From contig NW_019029032.1 of the NCBI RefSeq assembly GCF_002105155.1, forward strand, positions 62,001 through 126,000: 64,000 nucleotides of DNA, given 5' to 3'. The DNA is from Lobosporangium transversale (Eukaryota; Mortierellomycota; Mortierellomycetes; Mortierellales; Mortierellaceae). The notes beneath the pieces were generated by a model. The model was not told the origin of the DNA. It was given only the letters and a program-made list of their open reading frames with translations, and did no database searches. A program made the position numbers and the translations under genes. Numbering within the stretch: the first letter of the stretch is position 1; every line of letters begins with the position of its first letter. Positions 11,819 to 24,545 of the stretch are shown here, in pieces.

Positions 11819-13163
11819 ATGCACCCCGCTACACGATTCGTTCTCACTCTCCGACATACAGCACCTCCCTTCAAGGCCAGACATATTACACGAACTCTAA
11901 GCATACATGTGTCTTCTTTCGTTACCTTTGCTTCTTCCCAGCAGCAACAGCAAGAACAACAGCGGCAATATCATCAGGATACTAGTGCTTCTATAGCAGC
12001 ACCACACGATGTGGCAACGAGCTCTAGCTCCAGTAAAGCAGCTTCTCCGGACCATAAAGAGAAGTTATGCCCCACCACTATTGCCCGCCCTCGGATGCCT
12101 CCGCTTCCTTACATCTTCCTCCGAGATCTTCCATATAACCGATCCACTGATCTACAGCAGCGCTTAGTAGATCGGCAACTTCGACTTCGAAAGGATCGGG
12201 AAGGCCAACTTAAAATGGCCTTGGATGAGCAAGCTGGAGGGACGCTAGAACCGGCTATAGAAGATAGAAACGGTGATCTGCTTCTTTTGGTAGAGCACAC
12301 GCCCACATACACAAATGGACGTCGAAACCGTGGTGCACAAGCCATCAGCCACAAAGAAGCCGAACGATTGCAAAGTCTTGGGGCAACCTATGTCGAATCC
12401 CTGAGAGGAGGCGAGATCACCTTCCATGGCCCTGGTCAACTAGTAGCCTATCCTATTTTAGATTTGAAGCCAATTCAGGTAAAAATTCAACGCGTCTTTT
12501 GTTTTTTGTGATCTTGGGATGCAGCACGTTAGGCTAATTGGTTACGTTGAATGTTGATAAAAAAAAAAACGACCAATAGCTGAGCGTACGTTGCTACGTA
12601 TCGTACTTGGAGAAAGCCATTATCGCGACCTGCGCTCAATGGGGAATCAAAGCCATTACGACCGAGAATACGGGTGTATGGATTAATGATCATAAGAAAA
12701 TTGCAGCCATTGGTAAAAGCACTCTATCTTTTTTTTTTTTTTTTTTTTTTTTTGAGCTTTGCAACATAAACAGTGGTTATCCACCCTCATCTTCCCTCTC
12801 TCTCTTTCCATCACTTTTTTTTTTTTTTTTTTTTTTTACAAATATTTAGGCGTTCATGTTCAGCGGTATATCACTTCTCATGGGCTTGCTCTGAATTGCA
12901 ACACCAACCTCAACTTTTTTAAAGAGATTATTGCGTGTGGCCTTGAGGGTAAAGAAACAACATCACTAGCAAAAGAGTTGGACGACTCTTCTATCAGTGT
13001 TCAAAAGGTACTCCCTACTTTCTTGAAGGGCTTTGGCGCTACATTCAATCGCGAGCTTGCACCGCTTTCAGAGGTCAACCCTGAATTACAAAAGATGATT
13101 CAAGAGTACGTCGACACTGGAGCAATCAGTTCTGCTAATGAGGATCGTGTCGATCGCTTGTAG
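11819..13163 (+). CDS. LIP2: Mitochondrial lipoyl(octanoyl) transferase, LipB family (368 aa)
   Basis: Three exons (11819-12478, 12580-12712, 12850-13163; 1,107 nt) join in frame. The enzyme moves octanoyl from acyl carrier protein to target lysines of lipoate-dependent proteins. The first ~95 residues are Arg/Ser/Gln-rich without acidic clusters, consistent with a mitochondrial presequence followed by a linker. The LipB signatures are present in order: VEHTPTYTNGRR, the RGGEITFHGPGQLVAYP motif, the catalytic lysine region DHKKIAAIG (split by intron 2), SHGLALN, and the cysteine region (IIACGLEG) where most family members have PCG. Intron 2 contains two T runs of about 20. The start was chosen because the leader becomes Arg-rich at once; an in-frame ATG upstream at 11687 would add 44 Phe/Ser-rich residues. 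Confidence 0.93.
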
Positions 13164-13604
13164 TTGCTATCCTTAATTTACAATATATCTTGCCAAAACC
13201 ATGCCATAGAAATAAATATGATAGATGATGATATATACTTTATAGGTGATGAGCTTAAATCAAGGAGCGTCGATTTTTTTTTTTTTTTTTCAAGTGCCTT
13301 GTTAAGCGTAAGTATATCATTCCAGGCGGTTCTTAAAAGACACCTGGCATTGATATTCAAGCAACTGTACAATGGATGGGTATAAAAATGTGAATAAAAA
13401 AAGGATAATGTGCTTCATTTATGGTAGTTGCTATGTCAGGCTACCCTTCCTATTTTTGTTAAGTTTTTTTTCATCTTTCCTGGCGGGGATTCGGATGCAG
13501 TTCTTGTTCAAGTGGATGGCAATCTGATTGTTATCTATTTTTTTTTTTTTTTTTTTATAAAAAAAAAAAAAAAAGGTGCAACGTACCCGATTGCAAAATG
13601 GAGG

Positions 13605-16600
13605 TCATATCAATGAGTCGACATCTCATGATGAGATTAGCCAACTTTCAATTAAATACAAAAAAAGAACTTACCGCATGTCCCTTCGAATTTCTTTGGA
13701 GTTTGGACATGAATTGTATTCGAAAACACTTGACATATCGTCTTTGATTTTCCTCCTCTATAGATTAGTGGGTAGCGGCTTCATATTAGTATGGCCAAAA
13801 CATGAATATAGAAAAGTACTACTATAGCCAGTAGTCATATTTTGAGAATAAATAAGTGGATAAAAAAAGAGTAGCTGGGACACTTACACTGGGATGCGCA
13901 TGAGATCTGTCAGACAAAATCGAATCTTGAAAAACCCCTCGGTGCGGATAGATAAGATACTAAATGCGAACCAGATATGAGACATATCATCATCCAGACC
14001 TGGAGCAACCTGGCCACTTACGGCTGTTTGGCCCACAAGGTTACGAGTCGATAGCTCTCTTCTCATTACTAAACTAGAGCCCAAGCCTGAGGACTCACGT
14101 TCCATATTTTCAAGCTCCTCCAGCTGCTTTAAATCTTGTTCCACGTACATATCGTTATCTCGATATTCATCCTCCTCATCCTCTATGCTGTCACCAGCAT
14201 CCTCCGTACCGTTATCTTCATCGTCTGATGGGTCAGCGGGCCTTTTGGAGACAGTACTGGCGCCCTGTCCTAGGGTCGCGCGGGAAGAGGGGAAGGATAT
14301 CGAAGGCATCGAGGGATCATCATCATGGATTACGTTGCGGATACTCATGCGAGAAGTATTAGAGGAAGACGCTGCTGCAGTAGCTACGCCTGCCGAACTG
14401 GATGCACTAGGTCCGGAAGCTGTATCCCTCACTTCGGACGACGGCACGTTTTGATGGATGTCAAGGTGATCTACAACTTTGTAGAAGAACAGCGGGAGTA
14501 TATATGGTCAAGATAGGTTTAAAATAAATAACTTTTGATGTTTGTACAGGACCATTGTGTATAGTATGCATGGGGAAATATGTTGGACTATATGGCTGAC
14601 CTTGTTGTGCATATTGTTGTGAATAGGCAGCTGTTCTCGACGACGGTATGGACGATATAAGGACCAAGTTACGATCTGTAACTTCATCTTCCAGCCATAG
14701 ATCTGCTGTTACTACGAATGTCTGCTTACTCAGGTGACTAAGTTTGATAAATGAAAAGAATGATGACGTTGAGTATCACTATACATTATTTTGAATGTGC
14801 CACCTGAAGTGGGGGATGTTTTCTCTTCTTCCTACTATGTAAAAGTATCTGAGATTTGGAATAGACCATTTCATATCATGCTTATAAGTGTAGAGAGAAT
14901 GTGTGTACCACCAAATGGGTTAATAAAAAGAGACGACAAAGTTCATAGGATGAAACTAAATAGAATAAAATGATTTTTGATGCCCATCAATCAATTGGAC
15001 ACAGTACTACAACACAGCAAATCAGAAAATTGCACATTGACATCGTTACACAACACAAAAAAAAAGGAGTTCGACATTAATTTCCGGCAAATCAGTAACT
15101 GAATTGACCAATGGAATCCGGAAAAAAAAAAAAAAAAAGAATTTAGGAGAGAAAGTGCAAGGGAAAATGTTAAGAGCGTGGTCGCGTTCTTTATCTAACT
15201 AGACAAAGCACGGAGTTATGTAGCTGTTGCTGTTGGTATTGCTATCAAAGATAACGTTAGCAGGCTATACTGACAAAAACAAAGCAATTATGAAGGAAGA
15301 GGCTATAAAGTAAACATTGAAGTAGAATAAAATAAACTCGATTCGAGTAACAAAGATCGTCCCAAATAGATTTCATTCTTACAAAGGGAGGTAGCAAGAT
15401 ACAGAGGAATTGTTTGGGGGATATTGATGCCCCCATCGTAAGCGAAAGGTGAATCAGTAGAGGGGAAGCAAGGGACACACGGCGTCAGGGCAACAAAAAT
15501 AAGCACCATTCATGCCTCAAACTCTCTAGCCCCTCTAGTCTAGTGGCAATCCAACTCGTTCCCATCGAGTTCATGCACACTCCATACTCATTCTCTGTAT
15601 GTCTATTTACCTTCCAGAGACGATCTTCCCATCTGGTGTTTTGGCCACCAATTTTAAAACAGGGGCTGGTGTTACATTCCGTCGATCCTAAATTTTCAGT
15701 GAGTGAATGCACACAAAAGATTAGGAGATTTTAGTTAATTCATTCAATGTCACATCCCCTCTCTTAGATGGTCATACATGACGCAGTGGTCCCCCCAAGT
15801 GTCCGTGCTCTGCATGGATGACGATGGGTGGATAAAAAGAAATTGTGTAATAAAACATTAAATATTTTTTTCTTTCATCTTTTAGATTGGAAGAGCAAAC
15901 TGAACAGTAGTAAACAAAAATTGAGTTGGCGTAATGGATTGCTGGGAAGGTCAGGATGTGTCCTGCATTTTATGCAGACAACATTTGTCTAGGTTAATGT
16001 AAGGGGTAATGGCTGAGTGTAGAATGAATGTGGATGGATGGGATATGGTAGGAGACATAGAGAGAAAGGGAAAGGAAATGAAAGGAAGGGGACAGAGGCA
16101 TAGCAAGCACAAAAAGGGTGTTTGCGAATGTGGTATGTCTGTATTTCTGGACTTTGTGGTTGTGTATGTGGATGTGCATACGAATGTGCATGCGGATGTG
16201 GATGTGAATGCAGTTTTTTATTTTTATTTATTTATTTATTTTTTTTTTGCCGACCACTGTGGCAGAGTATTGTCGTAATTATGCAAACATTTACCTTGTC
16301 ACCAAATCCACACATTCTAGCGCGGATGGGCTGTTGCACAATCTCCAATGAGTAAATCCTAGATCGCGTAGTTGGGTGAGGTGTTAAAAAAAAAAAATAA
16401 ATAAATAAAAAATAAAAAAGTATGTGTAAGCTGGGATAATCATGAATATGGTTTTGGTACATTGCATTACGGCAGCAAATCGAAAAACAAACAGATCGAG
16501 AAGCGAAAGATAAAAAAAAGTGAGAAGAGTGGATATAATTATGGTTAATAAGGGCAGATTAAAGCTTACTTACAGATCATTTGGATCAACATCAAGGTCA

Positions 16601-16653
16601 TCATTGTCCTCCAAAGGTCGGGATTGGTAGTAGTACTTGTCGGATTTACCCAT
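13605..16653 (-). CDS. Velvet-domain developmental regulator, VelB-like (360 aa)
   Basis: Seven exons join in phase: 16653-16574, 16358-16295, 15687-15611, 14728-14553, 14470-13888, 13757-13675, 13624-13605 (1,083 nt). Velvet proteins are NF-kB-like DNA-binding factors that couple light and development in fungi. The N-terminal half holds YSLEIVQQPIRARMCGFGDK, DRRNVTPAPVLKLV and ADLW...RNLVLI. The C-terminal half holds RNLVGQTAVSGQV, FSILSIRTEGFFKIRFCLTDL and VFSNTIHVQTPKKFEG. A disordered insert of about 170 residues with an acidic core (DPSDDEDNGTEDAGDSIEDE) splits the domain, as the insert does in Aspergillus VelB. Introns 2 and 3 are unusually long (607 and 882 bp). The exon 4 donor (GTCCTG) is weak and was chosen by phase. 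The last exon is only 20 nt and lacks the usual tail after FPGM, so the C-terminus is the least certain part. Confidence 0.85.
15529..15571 (+). other. tRNA-Gly(CCC)-like 5' half inside an intron of the velvet gene
   Basis: On the strand opposite to the velvet gene, within its third intron, the sequence shows an A box (TAGTCTAGTGG) and then a perfect anticodon-type hairpin AACTCG-TTCCCAT-CGAGTT whose loop would carry CCC. No T-arm (B box) follows within 80 bp. It is therefore a tRNA fragment, a decayed tRNA-derived element, or chance. Confidence 0.3.
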
Positions 16654-17731
16654 TGCGATCGAAGCCGAGTGCTAAACCGGCTAGTTTCTCTCCTTGCAAG
16701 GACGAAGGATAATAATGTTATGACTGAGGCCAAAAGAGAAAAAGAGAAAGAGGAAAGAGAGAGCGACGGAGAGAAAGAGAAGAGAGAGAGAGAGAGAGAG
16801 AGAGAAGAGAGAGGAGAGGAAAGATAGAGAGGGGAGAGAGAGGAAGAGAGTTCCGGATAGGCAAAGGTTAAAGATGGTTTTGTTTTTCTGAGCGTGGTAT
16901 CTGGGAAGCAGATCAAGAGAGCGGAACGTGAAAGGATAGCATCAGGAATACACTTTATTATGCAAAGAGGAAAAAAAAAATCTAGATTAGCGGTGCAGCG
17001 ATGCAGTGAAGAGGAGTAAGCAAGGACGATGATGTGCATGAAACAGGGTAATAAGAAAGGAAACAGAAGGAGAGGCGAGGACCCTGTTTACTAATGGGAC
17101 CAAAAAGAAAAAAAAAAAGAAAAAAAAAGAGGGGTGTAGGACAGAAAGAGAGTTCACTATGACAAGGTGTATCTCTGCAGAGTGAGGTGACGGTGCCAAC
17201 AGAACAAACTGTAAACTGTAATTCACTTTGTCACTCACGACAACAGGCAAACAAATCTGTCTTCCATTGGCTGAAAGAAAAAGCAATTGAATCAATGTCA
17301 CACACCCCCTCATATCTCTTGGACGGAGAACTTTTTTTTTTTTTTTTTTTTTCTTATAGTTCTTGATGTACCCGTTCTGACACAATAAATAATAAAAAGC
17401 GCTGTGTTTGCTTACGAGACAACAAATACACAATTCTTTCTTTCGTTGTGAATAGAGTTGAACTACAATGAAGTACATACCCACCTGGAGATAATTTTTT
17501 TTTTTTTACTTTTGAAAGTTGAGCTACAAGTGAAGTACTGAATGAGAAGAAATGGTGAATGTGTTCGGAATGGAGTTACGAGATGTCTACTTAATGAATA
17601 GACGTATTATTGTATTGTTGCACAGTGTTTGTTTTTTTAATGCAGGTACGGGTAAAAAAGGCAAACGAACACGGTGAGGCGAAATGAGAAAAGCATGGAA
17701 TGAGAGAACCTGAATGAAATGAGAGAAATGA

Positions 17732-17766
<35 letters not shown>

Positions 17767-20623
17767 AAAAAAAACAGAATACTAAAATGTAAATGTGTAT
17801 TAAAAGAATAAAGGCAGATTGATATAGAAAAGGGGGGGGGGGCGCAAAAAGACAGACGGGAGCGGACGAGAGCAGCGACTGCCGGAAGGAGAAGAAGAAG
17901 AAAAAAAAAAAAGGCTAGAAAGTAGTAATGAAGTAAAAAAAAAATGAAATAAAATGAAATAAAATAAAATAAAATAAAATAAAAGAAAGAGACAGGGACA
18001 GGGACAGAAAGGTTTGGATAAAGAGAGAAAGAATAATAAAGTATGAAATAAAAATATAAAAAAAAAAAAGAAAAAAGAAAAAAGAAGGATATAAAATAAG
18101 AGACGATTGACGTATCAAACGACAAGGGTGCAGACAAGGACCCAAATCAAAACAGAGCAAATGCAAGCATCCTAGCCTCTCGGTATAGAATCCCAATGGC
18201 ACGAAGAGGGGACCAAAGGGGCGATCCATTGGCGCATTTACTAGATCTTTAATGCATCGGTCACACACAAATGATCATGGAGAAAAGTATGAATACAGAT
18301 TTTTTTTTTTTTTTTTTTTTTTTTTCCTTTGCTCCCTTTTTTTCCTTTTTCTTTTTTCCTTCAGGCCAGGTACCGGAGGAGGCGAGTCGAAATATACGGG
18401 GGATGACAAATTGAACAAGAGAAGATTGCAGATGTTTGCATTGTAAAAAGCGTTGTAGTGTGATGGAAGGTTGAGATGAGAAAAATAGGGGAGAGAAGAA
18501 GGGAATGCGAGTAAAAAGTCGAGTGGCCCTAAACAGACTGCACATCAGCATCACATCAACCAACTGTAAACAGCGATTGCATTTGCATATTTTAGCAAAT
18601 AAAGAAAAAAAAAAAAATTATAATAGTAGATGCAGTACTGTATATAGTCATGAATACAATACAAATTTATATTTTATTTTGTTCTTTCCAACCATGCTCC
18701 GTTATAGAAGTAATTACTATGGATGATCATGATGCAGCCCCATGTAAGAAAAGTAAATAAATAAATAAAAAAAGTTAAGGGCTCGTAACAGATAGATAAC
18801 TTGAGGCAGGTAAAATGGGAAATCATTGTAAGCACAAAGCCATTGATTGTGCTGAAATGCACTACTTCGCATCTTTCTCAATGCCAATCAGCTTTCTTCT
18901 CGGACCTCTAGTATATTCGATCTGCTAATATTTAGAGTAAGAATGGAGTAATGCATATCCTTTCTGTCATCAGCAACTCCTTTTTTTTCCCTTAAAACCT
19001 TGGATTATCCCAGTGTGCAGCCTGTGTAAGGTGTGCAGTGTGCAGTATACAGTGTGCAATGTCATGGTCGGTATCTCAACTCGCCCTCTTACTTTTTTGG
19101 TCTCCTCGGCTTTTTAACTTATTTAGTTCAACTCCTGTCTTTATCATTACTATCGTGTTATCACTAGCAAGTAACGAGTACAGGAAGAGAGAAGAAGGGG
19201 GGAGGAAAGGAAAAGTGGAATAAATGAACAGATGGAAGGAACACGATGCTGTGTTTGTTGTCGTTGTTTTGTTGTCATTAAAATTCAGGTAGGATTGTTA
19301 TTTCGCCTTCTCTCCCAAGAACTCGGCTTGGATCGATGGAAATGGAATTTTTTAAACAATTCAATTCAGTGTAATTGAGTTAAATAATCCCATCTTTCCC
19401 CCTTGCCCCTTTCCCCTTTCGTCTAATGAATTACAACAGAATAGCAACCCCTACTCTGCGATCATTACCACAGATCAACTTACTGGTAGGATACAATGCA
19501 ATGGATATGCAATCCAAGGGAAGTAAACCCTTTGGACCACAACTTCACAATATGTACAATAAGGTAAAAATAGGGAGCATCTGAGCAGCCTTTTTCTGTT
19601 CAGTAATACAAAACTGAGCCAACTTTTCATGTATTTTATGCTTGAATGAGTGAATGAGTAGCAAGCATATAACTCAATACGACAATGTGGTAGACCACAC
19701 TTTTTTTTTTTTTTTTTTTTTTTTTTTGAACCCCTGGCATCTATAAAAAAAAAAAAATAAAGAAAAGAAAAGCATCGCCAACAACGTCTAAGCGACTCCC
19801 TTCGGCTCGTGTCTTTCTCATGCTTTCAAGTATGCAAAGTGTAACAAATGAGGAGAAAGATCGCGCGGAAACGCTTTTCAAATAGATAAACAAACAATAG
19901 CAGTAGAAGTAATGGTAGTAGTGCATACTCCCGAAAAGAAAAAAGGAAAAAAAAAAAAAAAAAAGGTTATTGATCTTCATCTGCAAGCCTCTTTTCTTTC
20001 TTGCTTTTTATGGGCGGATTAAAGCATTCCAGCTTTGGTGTCCGGACTTTGGTTAAAAAAAAACTTATGCTGGCGATAAGCGAGACAGCGTGCAAGCACA
20101 ATGCATGATACAGACCGATCATTCGTATCCTTCAACCTGATCACCTTTTCCTACACTAATACTGTGTCTGTAGTCAATTTTTTTTTTTTTTTTTTTTTTT
20201 ACTGTCATCCGTTTTGGCTGATACCAACCAATAGTTTTAATCCAGACTTTGTTGAAGAGTCTATATCCGCTCGGCACTCGTATTTTACCACTCCATATTC
20301 ATTTGCTCACTTGCCCTTGAACAGTAAGAGGTTGTCAGGTGATCGAAGGAGAGGAAAAAAGTAAGACGATGAATCAAGACGACGATCAACAATCCTTACC
20401 ATTTGCTTCCTCCTAACCTCCTCCCTCTAAAGTGATGGCATGCTTTCGCCACATATCAAGCATATTTCCAACACCACTTTCCTCTTTTTTTTTTTATAGT
20501 CATACTGTAATTGTGCATATAGACTTTTGAAATGAAGCGCGTTCAATATCTTGTACCACATACCAGCGCGTTTCTTTTTTTGTACATCATCTCATGCATA
20601 ATATTTCTTCCTTATTCGTTTCG

Positions 20624-20656
<33 letters not shown>

Positions 20657-21097
20657 AGCCTTCACTTTTCAACTACAGTTACGCGTGTCTCCTGCGCGTT
20701 ATAGAAAATAAAATAAAATAAGATACTCATTAAGTTCAATATAATATCTTTTTATTTTTAAATGTTGCGCCAGTTCAAAGGCTATAGAATAAAATAAATA
20801 TAATAGAATAAAGTAAAGCAGATATTCAACACGATAACTTCTTAGGACCAAAAAAAAAAAAAGGAAACTCTGGCTGAAAATATGTCTTGTGGTTCTCACA
20901 AGGCTAATGAGTAAATCACCATTGTTTTAAACACGTTTGGAGACGGAGTGTGTCCTCTCTGTTAGCCTCTTTCCTTTGAGATGGAGCACGTTCCTCCATC
21001 TCATTTCTCCCAAAATCGTTAGGATTACAGCTTGATCAAGAAAAAAAAAAAAAAAAAAAAAAAAAGGCAATAGCAAGGGGAGGAGTTAGTAACTAGC

Positions 21098-21136
<39 letters not shown>

Positions 21137-22775
21137 TCTTCATCGGATTTACAAGGACTAGATCGTCAAACCGGCCTACACATGTAGTCTAGCTTTGAGA
21201 TAGATATCGCTTGATCAGCCCAATAAACTCTGTAGCTCTTTTTTTTTTTTTTTTTTTTTTTTTTACGCTTGAGATGGTTTACCATTATGTGTACAGTTCA
21301 TGTACATGAATGAAGCTATACTTCTGTGATCTCAGATAGGTATATAGTATATATATATATATATATGTATATATTATATATATTTTAGTTCTTAGCCATC
21401 GGAGGAAAAAGCTCTTTTTATTTTATAAAAAGTCAAGAGTATAAACCCACTCATTCCATGGAGTGCCATATGTATATATATACCTGTGGGTTTATAGTCG
21501 GATGTGTTTGTAAAATAAATAAATAAGTAAATAAAAGGAACAAAATAGATAGAAACTTCCTTAAGCCGAAAGATTCTTCAACTATCTTCACTAATAGGCC
21601 GTGGAGTCTTATTCCTCCTGTAAAGATCTCTACCTTGACTTCATTAGTTTGTGTTTTGGCACATTCCACACTATATACATCTGTTGTTCTGGTCTTGTTT
21701 CTCTTCCATTTTTTTTTTTTTTTTTTTTTTTTTGTTATGTCTTTACCCTATTTTACTTATTCTTCATTACCCTTTTTTTTTTTTTTTTTTTTATTTTTTA
21801 TTTTTTATTTTTATTTTCTGCTCTCCCATTGTGCTTATAGTTTCTCTTCTCTTTACTTTTGTTTACAACCTGCATTAACCTTCTTTTTGTGCCATCTGTT
21901 GTTGACATCAGTACACGAGTACACGTGATGAAAGCCTTCGAGGAAACCCAGAGTTCACGTTTTTTTTTTGTGTCCGTATCCTAAATCCAATCCTTACGAA
22001 AAAAAAAAAAAAAAAAACTCTTTGTCTATTGTTCCATTTCTAGCCACATGGGGCAAAAAAAAAGCAGAGGAAAGTGAACCGAATTCTCCACTTCTGTCAA
22101 GAAAATCAAGGACGACTTCCGCTCTATCCCCAATGGGCCATATAACCACAAGGCAAATGAGCTTCGCGAGCCAATCAGACTGAAGTGGCCATGGACGAAG
22201 CCGGCTATATAAATTCTAAAGCACCTCATGCTTTCATCTAAAAAAAAAAAAAAATTAATAAAGAACCCATGTTCATAGCACAACGTTTTCTGTCCATATC
22301 TAATTATGGCAGACGAACACTTATTGGACGCTAATGTCGAGAAAATTGACAGTTAGAGAATGAAAACTCATTTTTTCATTAATGGAGCTCCAAATTGATT
22401 GAATGGCACATTTAAATTGGCTTCGATAGTAATATTTTAGTAACATAGTATTTTATGTTGTTGATTTGCTGCATCAGTGTTTGTTTCGACTCGATAGTCT
22501 AATGTAAGCCCAAGGATTATTAAATAGGCCTCACTGAATCGAAAGAACAAGCTGTATGCGAAGGAGTCTCACGAACTATGGGCACTATATATTTTCAAGG
22601 CAACCTTGCCAGTAAATACCATGGATAAATATCTTAAACCGTTATTTCCAATACTTGCTGGATATAACACTTTTTTTTTTTTTTTTTTTTTTTTTTTTCA
22701 GAGAATAACTCCGAGAATTCTGTCTCTCATTTCTTTTGCATACAAATTACATTCCTTTCTCTAATTTTCTCAAAG
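16654..22775. other. 6.1 kb gene-free region between velvet and YAH1
   Basis: No open frame has recognisable content on either strand; frames of 100 or more codons here are translations of homopolymers or of GA/CT tracts. It holds a purine tract (16735-16850), hexamer GYGGAT/GAATGT repeats (16150-16210), AAAAT pentamer repeats (17940-17983), a TA-rich tract (21345-21385) and many A or T runs of 18-32, for example near 17737, 18300, 19702, 20628, 21041 and 21103. It may contain the upstream control region and leader of the velvet gene. Confidence 0.5.
17940..17983. repeat. AAAAT/AAATG pentamer microsatellite
   Basis: About eight tandem pentamers (AAATG then AAAAT) lie next to other A-rich tracts. 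Simple-sequence DNA with no coding content. Confidence 0.6.
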
Positions 22776-23742
22776 ATGGCAACGCTTCTAGCAGCAGCCC
22801 CTAGAAGAATATTGACAGCCATTGCTACATCAGGTCGTAATGACATTGGAACAAATTTGCACAATGGATGGTTAAAATCTAGATCAGTTGCAGCACCATT
22901 TGAGACTGCTTCAAAATTTACTCTCCACAATAAATTTGATCGATATTCTGCGCAGTTCTCAACGATGTCAGGTACCACAAAATATGACAAAAAAAAAACA
23001 TTGGACACCTTGGCCTTTTTCTTTTTTAGAAGAGGTCGTTATTTTGAAATATATCACACCACAACGCTATGCTAGTTGTAGATAGAGAGAAAGAGAAAGA
23101 GAGAGAGTTACAGTCAGATCGAAGGAAATGCAGTCCATTGCTCTCCAACCTCCAATGATCGAGGAACATGCAACCACTTTCTTTTTTCATGCCTCGGAGC
23201 GTTGCGGGCAGAATGATAGTCTATTTTTTTATGGGGCAAAAATAAATCCAGATCATGATCATTTCTCCCAAACCTTACTCCTTTTTCTTTCGTTCCTCTT
23301 TTCAATAGGCATACAATACGCAAAGAGGGGCCGCCCTGGCCCAGGAGATGGTGTTCAAGTTAACTTTATCTTACAGGATGGAGAAGAGGTGTCAGTTCAG
23401 GCGCATGAAGGCGAAAGTCTCTTGGATGTTGCCTGGGCAAATGATATTGATGTTGAAGGCATGTATTGCTACTACATGCCTAGTGCTGTTGCTACAAAAA
23501 AGAAAAAGAAAAAAAAATATGCTGAAGTAGCTTTTTTTTGTTGTTTCTTATAGGTGCATGCGAGGCCACACTTGCTTGTTCAACATGTCACTTGATTCTG
23601 GACCCAGAGTCGTATAGCAAATTGGAAGAGCCTACAGACGAAGAGAACGACATGTTGGACCTTGCATTCGGACTGACAGATACGTAAGGATCTAGATGGC
23701 GGGATTACCTTTGTTCATCATCCTCTTTAGCTTGATATACGA

Positions 23743-23779
<37 letters not shown>

Positions 23780-23926
23780 CATTTTTGGCTCGCTGACTCA
23801 AACGTACATTCATCCTTGTGAAACTAATTACTATTAATTAGATCTCGCCTTGGATGTCAAGTGCTGATGAACAAAGAGCTGGATGGTATTGTCGCCAAAT
23901 TGCCAACCATGACAAGAAATGCGTGA
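22776..23926 (+). CDS. YAH1: Mitochondrial [2Fe-2S] ferredoxin, adrenodoxin type (186 aa)
   Basis: Four exons: 22776-22971, 23309-23458, 23554-23683, 23842-23926 (561 nt). Yah1 passes electrons for Fe-S cluster assembly and for haem A and ubiquinone synthesis in the matrix. Residues 1-~65 form an Arg/Ser/Ala-rich presequence without acidic clusters. The ferredoxin fold follows ([30 protein letters not shown]), with cluster ligands in [13 protein letters not shown] (C-x5-C-x2-C) and LGCQV. Intron 2 begins with GC (GCATGT at 23459) and ends TATAG; only this splice rebuilds the invariant EGACEA motif, so it is a GC-AG intron. The TGA stop overlaps a perfect donor GTGAGT at 23923. If that donor is used, an acceptor near 24032 gives a tail ending in Ser-Thr instead. 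Relatives usually extend to a YVD-like end. Confidence 0.9.
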
Positions 23927-24054
23927 GTATAAAATTACATGTCTCAACTTTGAGAGGGGGGGGGGGGGGTCTTGTTTTCTCTTCAAATTACTGACTCTCC
24001 ATTTGTGTACTGTTAATTCATCTTGCTTAATAGATCTACATAGAATAATTACAG

Positions 24055-24090
<36 letters not shown>

Positions 24091-24147
24091 AAAAAAACGT
24101 TCGTGTACAATATTTGAGTCCAACATATTTAGTATGTTTAGTACAAA

Positions 24148-24179
<32 letters not shown>

Positions 24180-24545
24180 ATTCCAAAGTCATCAGATTAT
24201 CAAAAAGTGAGGAAAAGTTAATAGATGAAAAGAATGAAAAATAAATAATGATACATCTTTCCAAGTCAAGGCGATTTTGGTGATAACTAAAATAATAAAT
24301 TGGACTGTCGTGAGAAACCTGCATTATTGGGGAGATATCATTGAGAAAGAAAAAATGTTGGTATAAGAAATACAAAGCTGAATGGTGCCAAACAGTATCG
24401 CAAAAATAAAAATTAAGGGAATAATGATGAAAATAAAATAAAACAAAGCAAAACAAAACAAAAAAAAAAAAATATAGGCTCGATCTTTAGATGAGTGGAC
24501 GGCGGTTATGAGGATGCAGTTGGTCATAAAGATGCGGGTTCACTA
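23927..24545. other. Intergenic region between convergent YAH1 and Zn2Cys6 genes
   Basis: Contains a run of about 12 G (23957-23969), an A run of about 29 (24060-24088) and a T run of about 28 (24152-24179). No gene is seen apart from a possible final YAH1 exon near 24033. Confidence 0.4.

Noticed and set aside
17637-18268. Open frames of 117-166 codons on the minus strand
   Set aside because: They are Phe/Leu/Ser/Tyr-rich translations of A/T and GA-rich simple sequence with no domain.
21345-21385. TA-rich tract as an origin or promoter
   Set aside because: Simple TA repeats are common in AT-rich spacers; nothing else there supports a specific function.
21601-21928. Overlapping plus-strand frames rich in Phe
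   Set aside because: They come from T-run translation in three frames; no real protein features.
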